From Candidatus Falkowbacteria bacterium RIFCSPLOWO2_12_FULL_45_13 (GTDB taxonomy: Bacteria; Patescibacteriota; Patescibacteriia; Patescibacteriales; GWC2-42-12), in assembly GCA_001778055.1 (NCBI GenBank), contig MFFY01000019.1, forward strand, positions 1 to 9,938: DNA of 9,938 bases, read 5' to 3'. Positions 4,315 through 9,938 of the stretch are shown here, one piece after another. Under the pieces are notes generated by a model, which saw nothing but the letters and a program-made list of their open reading frames with translations, did not search any database and was not told the DNA's origin. A program made the position numbers and the translations under genes. How positions within the stretch are numbered: position 1 is the stretch's first letter; every line of letters starts with the position of its first letter.

Positions 4315-5724
4315 TTATTTCTTCACCAGATAACCAATTATTTCCTGAACATTTTTCATTTGAATCAGTTTAATTTTTTTCGGCAGGGACAATTCGCTAA
4401 CTGCCCCGATATTTTCCGGTATGATGGCTTTTTCAAAGCCCAGTCTTTCGGCTTCTTTTAATTTTTGTTCCAGCTTAATTACCGGGCGGATTTCACCGCC
4501 CAGGCCGACTTCGCCCAAAACCACCAAGTTATTTTTAACGATTTGGTTTAATAACGATGAAGCCATGGCCAGGCAGACGGCCAAATCCAGGCCGGGGTCG
4601 TCGAGTTTCAAGCCGCCGACCACGTTTAAGATCACGTCCTGGTTGGTTAAATTCAGATTGGCGCGCTTGGTTAGAACCGCCACCAGAACCATTAAGCGGT
4701 TTAAGTCAAAGCCCGAGGCTTTCCTCTGCGGATAGCCGAAGGCGGTTTTAGTAACCAAGGCCTGGACTTCAATTAAAAACGGCCGCGTGCCTTTGATGGC
4801 GGAGCTGATGACCGAGCCGCTGATATTTTGGTTTTTTTCCATAAAAATCAGCGAAGGGTTGGAGACTTCTTTAAAACCTCGGGCGGTCATCTCAAAGATG
4901 CCGATCTCGTTGGTCGGGCCAAAGCGGTTTTTCGAGGCGCGCAGGATTTTATAATCATGATTGGTCTCGCTTTCCAGATAGAGCACGGTATCTACGATGT
5001 GCTCCAGCGTTTTCGGGCCGGCCAGACCGCCATCTTTGGTGATATGGCCGATCAGGATGATGGCGATATTCTTTTGTTTGGCCGTTTCTAAGAAACTCAC
5101 CGTAGCGCCGCGGATTTGGTTTAAGCTGCCGGCTTCGCCGGCGATAATTGACGAATAAATAGTTTGGATGGAATCAATAATCACTAAAACCGGCTTTAAT
5201 TGATTGGCGGTAGCGATGATTTTTTCCGCGTTGGTTTCGCTTAAAAATTTGATTTTTTCGGTTGGAATCATCAGACGGTTGAATCTGTTTTTTATTTGGC
5301 TGGCCGATTCTTCGCCGCTGACATAAATTACTTCGCCGTCTGGGCCGTTGGCGGCCTGTCTGCCTTGTCGGCCGGCCGGCAGGTCGGACAGGCAGGCGGC
5401 GATTTGCGCCACTAGAGTGGATTTGCCGATGCCGGGTTCGCCGCCCAGCAAAATAAGGGAACCGGCAACCAGGCCGTCGCCCAAGACTCGGTCCAGCTCC
5501 TGGATGCCGGTGGCGCGGCGGTTAAATTCGCCTGGCTGGTCCAATTTTTTCAAATCAACCAGCTCGGCCGGGCTGACGGCCGCGGCTTTATCCGCGGCCT
5601 TGAGATTTACGGTTTCAGTCCGCAGAGTTCCCCAGCCGCCGCACTCTAAACAACGCCCACTCCATTTAGGGAATTGGGCGCCGCAGTTGGAACAGACATA
5701 AATTGTTTGGACTTTATTTAGCAT
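4315..5724 (-). CDS. radA: DNA repair protein RadA
   Basis: RadA (Sms) is a RecA-like hexameric ATPase that promotes branch migration and processing of recombination intermediates, including during transformation. All family parts are present in 469 residues: an N-terminal C4 zinc finger (Cys11, Cys14, Cys25, Cys28), Walker A GGEPGIGKST (94-103), Walker B-like VLVIIDS (179-185), the RadA-specific KNRFG motif (265-269), and a C-terminal Lon-like domain (about 330-469) with GGLKLDDPGLDLAV, where Gly378 replaces the Ser of active Lon proteases. DLPAGRQGRQAANG (114-127) is an insertion between the Walker A helix and the next strand, encoded by palindromic DNA at 5354-5393. The gene follows the propeller gene by 33 bases on the same strand, probably as one operon. 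No Shine-Dalgarno is visible before the ATG. Confidence 0.97.
   Translation of the reverse strand: MLNKVQTIYVCSNCGAQFPKWSGRCLECGGWGTLRTETVNLKAADKAAAVSPAELVDLKKLDQPGEFNRRATGIQELDRVLGDGLVAGSLILLGGEPGIGKSTLVAQIAACLSDLPAGRQGRQAANGPDGEVIYVSGEESASQIKNRFNRLMIPTEKIKFLSETNAEKIIATANQLKPVLVIIDSIQTIYSSIIAGEAGSLNQIRGATVSFLETAKQKNIAIILIGHITKDGGLAGPKTLEHIVDTVLYLESETNHDYKILRASKNRFGPTNEIGIFEMTARGFKEVSNPSLIFMEKNQNISGSVISSAIKGTRPFLIEVQALVTKTAFGYPQRKASGFDLNRLMVLVAVLTKRANLNLTNQDVILNVVGGLKLDDPGLDLAVCLAMASSLLNQIVKNNLVVLGEVGLGGEIRPVIKLEQKLKEAERLGFEKAIIPENIGAVSELSLPKKIKLIQMKNVQEIIGYLVKK
5354..5393. repeat. GC-rich palindromic repeat inserted in frame in radA
   Basis: GCCTGTC (5354-5360) and GACAGGC (5387-5393) are inverted arms around a core containing overlapping GGCCGGCC palindromes (5370-5380). 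It is translated as part of LPAGRQGRQA, a peptide I associate with dispersed repeats inside otherwise conserved patescibacterial proteins. The frame is kept and the flanking motifs are intact. Confidence 0.6.
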
Positions 5725-5757
5725 GGTGATAAAAATGTAAAATGACGGTGAATATGA

Positions 5758-6996
5758 TTATTTGAGCTTTATCCTATTTATCCTCCCCGTATTGGCATCA
5801 GTGAAATATAGATAATAACCGTTGGCCGAAACGATTAAGTCAGACATGGTCGCTTGGCCGTCGGGTACGGCAATCAGTTTTTTCAAACCGGTTTGGATAT
5901 CAATTTTATATAAATTATCCTTAATGTTTTTGGCCAGTTCAGGGAATAAACCGGCGCCTTCCGGCAGCGTTTCCGGTACGGCGCAATAAAGATCGGTTTT
6001 CGAAGCGAAGGCGCATTTATCCGCCCAGGTCTGCAGATTTAATTTTGCCCGGCCGGAGCCGATATTTTCGCCCTGGGCGTTGGCAATCCAAAGTTCAGGC
6101 TTTAAGCCGTTATCGCTTGAATAGACGCTGTAAAGCAAGCGGTCGCCCGCCGGCGTCCATTTCGGTCTGAAGCCCCGGCCTTCAATGGTTAAGGCCTTAA
6201 AATTTTCTTGGTTTAAGCCGACAAAAAATACATATTGCGTATCCAGGCCAATGCCCTCGGTGTACATGGCGGCAGTTTGGCTATCGGGCGACCAGGCCGG
6301 ATAGACGGTTTCGTCTTTATCGCCCAAGGCGGCGATTCTTTTGACGTCAGCGCCCTGGTCATTAATCACGGCCAGCCAGCGGTTGTCAACGCTGTCAGCC
6401 AGGCTTTTAAAAACAATTCTTGAACCATCGGCAGAAAAGTCAAAATCCTGCCAATGCTTAGGCAGGCTGATTTGCTGGTTGGTTTTAAAGTTATAGATGA
6501 TTTTCGCTTGATCCGGATATTCTAAGATCGCTTTGCTTTTATCCGGCGACCAGGTAATATGTTCTGCTTCATAAAAGACTTGGCTTGTGAGCAAGCTTAA
6601 TTTCCCGTCCTGGGTTAAGCGGTAGAATCTGCCGTCTTGCCGGTTTAAGTAAAATAGATCGTTGCCATCGACCGACAAAGTTGCTCCTAAACTTGGCGTC
6701 TGGTTTAACTCGGTCGTCTGCGTCAGGCCGCCTTGCGCTATGGCGCTGGCCGGAAGCGTTTCTTCTCCTGCCCCCGTTAGACCGCTTTGGCCTTGGCCGC
6801 CTGAAGAAATTCGGCCTGGGCCGGTTTGAGCCGCGGGCAGATAGCCTGCCGTAGTGGTAGCGGTCGGCCCTGATTCTACCGCGGCGGGCGGACCTGGCTT
6901 AAAAAACATCAGATAGAGCAGGTAGCCCAAAATTAAAACCGCCAAAGTAAAGATTATGGCGATGAAGATTTTTTGGTATTTTATTAGAAAATTCAT
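5758..6996 (-). CDS. Membrane-anchored beta-propeller (PD40/TolB-like) protein
   Basis: The 412-residue product starts with a short basic tail and one strong transmembrane helix (about 10-31), then a Pro/Gly/Thr/Ser-rich linker (about 35-105), then a repeated beta-sheet region to the end. The repeats carry the PD40/WD40-like signature xWSPDxxxxxx: near 147-158 (TWSPDKSKAIL), 185-196 (FSADGSRIVF), 233-245 (AWSPDSQTAAMY) and 278-290 (KWTPAGDRLLYS), with further degenerate blades, consistent with a six- or seven-bladed propeller outside the membrane. Cys327 and Cys338 could form a disulphide. The function is unknown; such domains usually bind proteins or glycans. The ATG at 6996 is preferred; an in-frame GTG at 7011 would add five residues. 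Neither has an RBS. The gene is divergent from pilM and upstream of radA. Confidence 0.85.
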   Translation of the reverse strand: MNFLIKYQKIFIAIIFTLAVLILGYLLYLMFFKPGPPAAVESGPTATTTAGYLPAAQTGPGRISSGGQGQSGLTGAGEETLPASAIAQGGLTQTTELNQTPSLGATLSVDGNDLFYLNRQDGRFYRLTQDGKLSLLTSQVFYEAEHITWSPDKSKAILEYPDQAKIIYNFKTNQQISLPKHWQDFDFSADGSRIVFKSLADSVDNRWLAVINDQGADVKRIAALGDKDETVYPAWSPDSQTAAMYTEGIGLDTQYVFFVGLNQENFKALTIEGRGFRPKWTPAGDRLLYSVYSSDNGLKPELWIANAQGENIGSGRAKLNLQTWADKCAFASKTDLYCAVPETLPEGAGLFPELAKNIKDNLYKIDIQTGLKKLIAVPDGQATMSDLIVSANGYYLYFTDANTGRINRIKLK

Positions 6997-7025
6997 ATAT
7001 CTATAGCTCACGTCTTTAAAAAGAA

Positions 7026-7054
7026 ATTTTATTTGAGCTTATTGATTTTGGTAA
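7026..7054 (-). promoter_or_regulatory. Leftward promoter candidate for the propeller-radA unit
   Basis: On the minus strand TTACCA (plus 7049-7054) and TAAAAT (plus 7026-7031) are 17 bases apart, ending about 30 bases before the ATG at 6996. The -35 matches consensus at four of six positions, so the call is modest. Confidence 0.35.
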
Positions 7055-7076
7055 AAGCGAAAGTTTATGGTATAAT
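7048..7076 (+). promoter_or_regulatory. Rightward promoter for pilM and the genes after it
   Basis: TTGGTA (7048-7053), a 17-base spacer ending in TGG, and a perfect TATAAT (7071-7076) form a strong extended -10 promoter. Initiation near 7083 leaves a leader of about 118 bases before pilM. A second TATAAT at 7128-7133 lacks a -35. The -35 hexamer overlaps that of the leftward promoter candidate. Confidence 0.65.
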
Positions 7077-7200
7077 AGTGATATAGAATTTTTTTGTCCG
7101 AACCTTTATTCTTTAGCGTTATTATTGTATAATTATATAACATCGGGCCAGAAGTGTCAAAAATCATTATTTGTTTATTTGATCGGCTAATTTTATTTTT

Positions 7201-8238
7201 ATGGGCTTATTTTTTTCCAGCGAAAGCTATTTGGGAATTGACATCGGCTCTTCCAGCATAAAAATCGTAGAATTAAAAAACGAGAGCGGCAAAATTAAGC
7301 TTTTAACCTATGGTTTTAGCGAAAATCTCGATGATTTAGATAATAAAGACCCCGGTGAAATATCGGCTGTTATCAATAAAATTTGCCTGGAAGCCGGTGT
7401 TTTTAGCCGTAAAGCGATTTCGGCTTTGCCCACTTTTTCGGTTTTTTCGTCGGTTATAAATTTATCCGGCGTGGGTAAAAAAGACTTGCCTTCAGCCATA
7501 AATTGGGAAGCCAAAAAGGTTATTCCCTTGCCGCCCGAAGAAATGATTTTGGATTGGAAAAAGATTCCCAATACCGCCGGAGTTGACGATAAAGAAAACG
7601 TTAAAATTTTGCTTACCGGCGCGCCGCGGTCTCTGGTAAAAAAGTATATTGAAATTTTTAAAAACGCTCAGATAAATTTGTTGAGTTTGGAAACCGAGAC
7701 CTTTGCCTTAATCCGTTCGCTTTTAGGCAACGACAAAGCAACTGTTATGATTGTGGAAATCGGGGCTAAAACCACCAGTTTTAACATTATTGATCAAAAC
7801 ATCCCGATTTTAAACAGAAGCGTTGATATCGGCGGCTGGACCATTACTAAGGCCATCGCCAACAATCTTAATATTGGTTTGGAGCGGGCCGAGCAGTTTA
7901 AGTATGATTTGGGCATCAGTTCGCTTGATTCGGCGGATAACACCATCCCAAAGACCATAACCGAAAGCATCTCTCCCATTGTCAATGAGATTAAATACGC
8001 TTTAAATTTATTTCAAAGCAAGAGCAATCAGAAAGTGGATAAAATCATTTTAAGCGGCGGTTCAGCGCTGCTGATAAATTTTACCAGCTATTTATCAAAA
8101 ATATTGAATCTAAACGTCTTGGCCGGCAACCCGTGGTCAAAAATTTCCTACCCGCTTGAATTAAGGCCGCTTTTAGATGAAATCGCGCCGCGTCTGGCTA
8201 TCGCCATCGGCCTGGCCTTGAGGGAGATGGAGAAATAA
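7201..8238 (+). CDS. pilM: Type IV pilus assembly protein PilM
   Basis: PilM is a cytoplasmic actin-like ATP-binding protein that docks on the N-terminus of PilN and links the inner-membrane alignment complex of type IV pili or competence pili to the assembly ATPases. The 345-residue length is typical. The actin-fold nucleotide motifs are visible: phosphate-1 GIDIGSSSIK (12-21), phosphate-2 EIGAKTT (186-192) and adenosine-site ILSGGSA (283-289). The NWEAKKVIPLPPEEMILDW segment (101-119) is characteristic of the family. The start agrees with the usual N-terminus (a short aromatic stretch, then YLGIDIGSSSIK), although no RBS precedes it. The next gene encodes a PilN-like protein, the expected partner. 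Confidence 0.95.
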   Translation: MGLFFSSESYLGIDIGSSSIKIVELKNESGKIKLLTYGFSENLDDLDNKDPGEISAVINKICLEAGVFSRKAISALPTFSVFSSVINLSGVGKKDLPSAINWEAKKVIPLPPEEMILDWKKIPNTAGVDDKENVKILLTGAPRSLVKKYIEIFKNAQINLLSLETETFALIRSLLGNDKATVMIVEIGAKTTSFNIIDQNIPILNRSVDIGGWTITKAIANNLNIGLERAEQFKYDLGISSLDSADNTIPKTITESISPIVNEIKYALNLFQSKSNQKVDKIILSGGSALLINFTSYLSKILNLNVLAGNPWSKISYPLELRPLLDEIAPRLAIAIGLALREMEK

Positions 8239-8243
8239 TAGAA

Positions 8244-8357
8244 AATGTAAAATGTAAAAATCAAAGTTAAAAATTATGGAGTGAAAAATTTTTATTAAAA
8301 ATTTTTCACGAGATAGTCTTCTCTTGATTTTTCATTTTGACATTTAAATTTTACATT
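8244..8357. repeat. MITE-like long inverted-repeat element between pilM and pilN-like
   Basis: Outer arms AATGTAAAAT (8244-8253) and ATTTTACATT (8348-8357) are perfect complements. The following roughly 25 bases of each arm are also clearly related but imperfect. The centre holds a perfect 13-base stem, GTGAAAAATTTTT/AAAAATTTTTCAC (8281-8293 and 8297-8309). The element fills almost the whole gap and ends four bases before the next ATG. There is no open frame, so any mobility would depend on an enzyme elsewhere. An exact 13-base piece of its end (AAAATGTAAAATG) also occurs at 5732-5744, between the propeller gene and radA. Confidence 0.65.
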
Positions 8358-8361
8358 ATTT

Positions 8362-9819
8362 ATGTCCGATATTAATTTTTTAGCCAATAAAAAGGCCGAT
8401 GAAGCGGATGAGACGGACAAGTCTCGGCTGGCCGACAAAAAAGAAAAAATAGTTTGGTCGGAGCCGGAAGATACTAAGTCCCTGCCCAGGGAGGCGCCTT
8501 TTTTCGCCTTATCGTTGTTTAAAAAGAAAACGGCGCCTAAAAAGCCAGTAGCCGAAACACCGGCGGCAGAACCTTTGCCGGCCATTGACAGAAGCAAAAT
8601 CAGGCAAATGCGCCAAGAAATTCTGGGATTAATTAAGCGTCAGAAGAATTTGGAGTCGGGAAAAAAACATAAAAAATCGATTAATGGTGGATCGGAATTT
8701 GCTCCGAGCGCTATGCCAACGCCTCGGCCAGCTTCGCCGAGCCTGGGCGGGGGAGGCGGCGGGGTTCGGCCAGGTAAAGCCGGTCATAATTTTTTTGCCG
8801 GCTTGCTGGCTGGATTTAAAAAACAGCCCAGCCAAAGGGAAGTTTTGATCGATTATCAGCAAGTCTTCAATGATGGAAAAAATCGAGGAAATCAGCCCGC
8901 CCGTCCCGCTTCGCCCGCCTCACCGGAGCCAAAGCCAGTCCAGCCGGCGCGGTCGGCGCAAGTTAAGCCGAGTCCGGACTTGCCTGGGGGAGAAAACGGA
9001 AATAAAGCGGCCGTACCCGAACCCAAACCTCGGGCCGGTTTTTTTAGCCGATTTTTTAAATGGATTAAAGACAAAATATCAGCCTTAGGCTGGTTTAAAA
9101 CCGGACCGGTAAAAATTAACTTGAAAGAGGCCGGGAAAATCAAACCGGCGGCTGCCCCGGGGCCGCGACCGCGGCCGGCAGAGGAAAAAAAAGCAGAGGT
9201 TAAGATTAAAGAGACGGTAGACGCGGAGCCGGCCACGGCTGCCAGTGACGCGGTCAAAGTTCTGGAGACGAATTTAATAAAAGGCGAGATCATAACCTTT
9301 TTTGATTGGCGTAAAGAATCTGTGGGTTTGATTAAGGCGGTTTTAATTCCGGTTTTTTTAGTTTGCTTGATTTATTTTGGCCTGGTGTACTACCAAAAAT
9401 ATAACCAGACAAAGATTGAAGCTCAAGCCAGAGAACTTAATGAACTGATGGAAAACATAAAGCAAGAAGAGCCAAGTTTTAAAAAAATTATTGAATTTCA
9501 GAACCGGCTGAGCTTGGTTTCTAAAATATTTGCCAAACATATATATTGGACGAATTTTTTTAAATTTTTGGAAGATAATACGATTAAAGATGTTTTTTTT
9601 CAAGGCTTTAGCGGCGACACCGGCGGCGATTATTCGCTCAACGCGGTTGCCTCAAGATTTAGCGATATCTCCGAACAAGTCAACCTTTTGGCGGAAAATC
9701 CGAAGATAACCAGCGTTGAGACGGCCGGCGGCAAGCTGGCTTCGGGCGGCGTCGGCGCTAAATCCGGGGTGGCATTTAATCTGAGCTTTTCGATTTTAAA
9801 CAGTATTTTTATCGAGTAA
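8362..9819 (+). CDS. PilN-like inner-membrane pilus protein with long disordered cytoplasmic tail
   Basis: Position after pilM, topology and C-terminal pattern point to PilN, the bitopic partner of PilM. One transmembrane helix (about 322-344) is followed by a coiled-coil-prone stretch (345-385) and an alpha/beta periplasmic-type domain (386-485) ending in the VAFNLSFSIL strand seen in PilN ferredoxin-like domains. At 485 residues it is more than twice the usual PilN length (about 200). The excess is the N-terminal 320 residues, rich in Pro, Ala, Lys and Glu and mostly disordered, with three aromatic-basic patches (46-56, 144-154, 227-238). The N-terminus MSDINFLANKK resembles the INLLP motif that binds PilM, and a second INL occurs at 252-254. 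A run of six Gly (129-134) may be repeat-derived. No RBS precedes the ATG, which adjoins the inverted-repeat element. Confidence 0.75.
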   Translation: MSDINFLANKKADEADETDKSRLADKKEKIVWSEPEDTKSLPREAPFFALSLFKKKTAPKKPVAETPAAEPLPAIDRSKIRQMRQEILGLIKRQKNLESGKKHKKSINGGSEFAPSAMPTPRPASPSLGGGGGGVRPGKAGHNFFAGLLAGFKKQPSQREVLIDYQQVFNDGKNRGNQPARPASPASPEPKPVQPARSAQVKPSPDLPGGENGNKAAVPEPKPRAGFFSRFFKWIKDKISALGWFKTGPVKINLKEAGKIKPAAAPGPRPRPAEEKKAEVKIKETVDAEPATAASDAVKVLETNLIKGEIITFFDWRKESVGLIKAVLIPVFLVCLIYFGLVYYQKYNQTKIEAQARELNELMENIKQEEPSFKKIIEFQNRLSLVSKIFAKHIYWTNFFKFLEDNTIKDVFFQGFSGDTGGDYSLNAVASRFSDISEQVNLLAENPKITSVETAGGKLASGGVGAKSGVAFNLSFSILNSIFIE

Positions 9820-9847
9820 ATAACTAAATTTAGCCAATACTCGATAA
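9809..9847. repeat. Nested inverted repeat across the pilN-like stop codon
   Basis: TTATCGAGTA (9809-9818) and TACTCGATAA (9838-9847) are perfect ten-base arms, and CTAAATTTAG (9824-9833) is a palindrome between them with nearly the same centre. No T-run follows, so it is not a standard terminator. It could be an RNA processing or attenuation structure between the pilus genes, or a protein-binding site. Confidence 0.5.
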
Positions 9848-9897
9848 TTAATAAGTACAATTCTACTCTTCTCTTTTGTGGGGAATGAATAATCAAT

Positions 9898-9938
9898 ATG
9901 GAAACAAAAAACCAGCCGCCGGCCGGCGGAACAGAATA
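9898..9938 (+). CDS. 5' end of a further gene after pilN-like, cut by the window edge
   Basis: ATG at 9898 opens a frame reading METKNQPPAGGTE to the window end. By position a PilO-like protein would be expected, but 13 residues cannot show it. The RBS is weak (GGGGA, 9880-9884, 13 bases upstream). A competing ATG at 9885 in another frame reads MNNQYGNKKP and lies too close to that GGGGA. The Pro-Pro-Ala-Gly-Gly stretch is encoded by a perfect CCGCCGG-CCGGCGG palindrome (9916-9929), another small GC palindrome of the kind seen at the left end. Confidence 0.4.
   Translation, partial: METKNQPPAGGTE

Noticed and set aside
4315..4740. Active Lon-type protease domain in RadA
   Set aside because: The Lon-like fold is standard in RadA, and Gly378 stands where the catalytic Ser would be.
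1..9938. Recoded TGA (code 25 as in Gracilibacteria)
   Set aside because: Trusted genes have no in-frame TGA; all stops seen are TAA or TAG, but absence of TGA stops in eight genes is not enough to argue recoding.

Overview
The window looks like chromosomal DNA from a candidate-phyla-radiation (Patescibacteria/Parcubacteria-like) bacterium. This is inferred from style, not from a marker gene: compact AT-biased intergenic DNA with GC-rich palindromic islands, short orphan proteins, and housekeeping genes interrupted in frame by short repeat-derived peptides (LPAGRQGRQA-like in RadA; NPSFVRRG-like and QIPNPKQI-like in RecG), a pattern I associate with that group. No sense TGA appears in the genes I trust, so code 11 fits.

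Layout. Positions 1-22 hold the first codons of a leftward gene with a good ribosome binding site (RBS). Positions 23-528 are non-coding and rich in hairpins, including a tRNA-like relic near 214-288 and a foldable segment at 354-501. An orphan 143-residue protein (615-1046) follows. A 34-bp near-perfect palindrome then abuts the promoter of recG (1185-3335), whose start codon sits at the predicted transcription start. Next come two small rightward genes, 3480-3689 (orphan) and 3783-4190 (receiver-like fold without the phospho-acceptor Asp). Each is preceded, 52-56 bases before its ATG, by the same 24-bp repeat, which contains a full-length complement of the 16S rRNA 3' tail. They end at a good intrinsic terminator facing the terminator of the leftward genes. 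The leftward pair is a membrane-anchored beta-propeller gene (5758-6996) and radA (4315-5724).

A divergent promoter region near 7026-7076 separates that pair from a rightward type IV pilus block: pilM (7201-8238), a MITE-like inverted-repeat element filling the gap, a PilN-like protein with a very long disordered cytoplasmic tail (8362-9819), and the start of a further gene at the right edge.

How it fits together. RecG and RadA process branched recombination intermediates. PilM and PilN-like form the cytoplasmic/inner-membrane alignment module of a type IV pilus or competence machine. The small genes have no assignable role, but they differ from the conserved genes by carrying strong Shine-Dalgarno (SD) sequences, whereas recG, radA, the propeller gene, pilM and pilN-like show none. 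No transposase, CRISPR array, rRNA or intact tRNA was seen.
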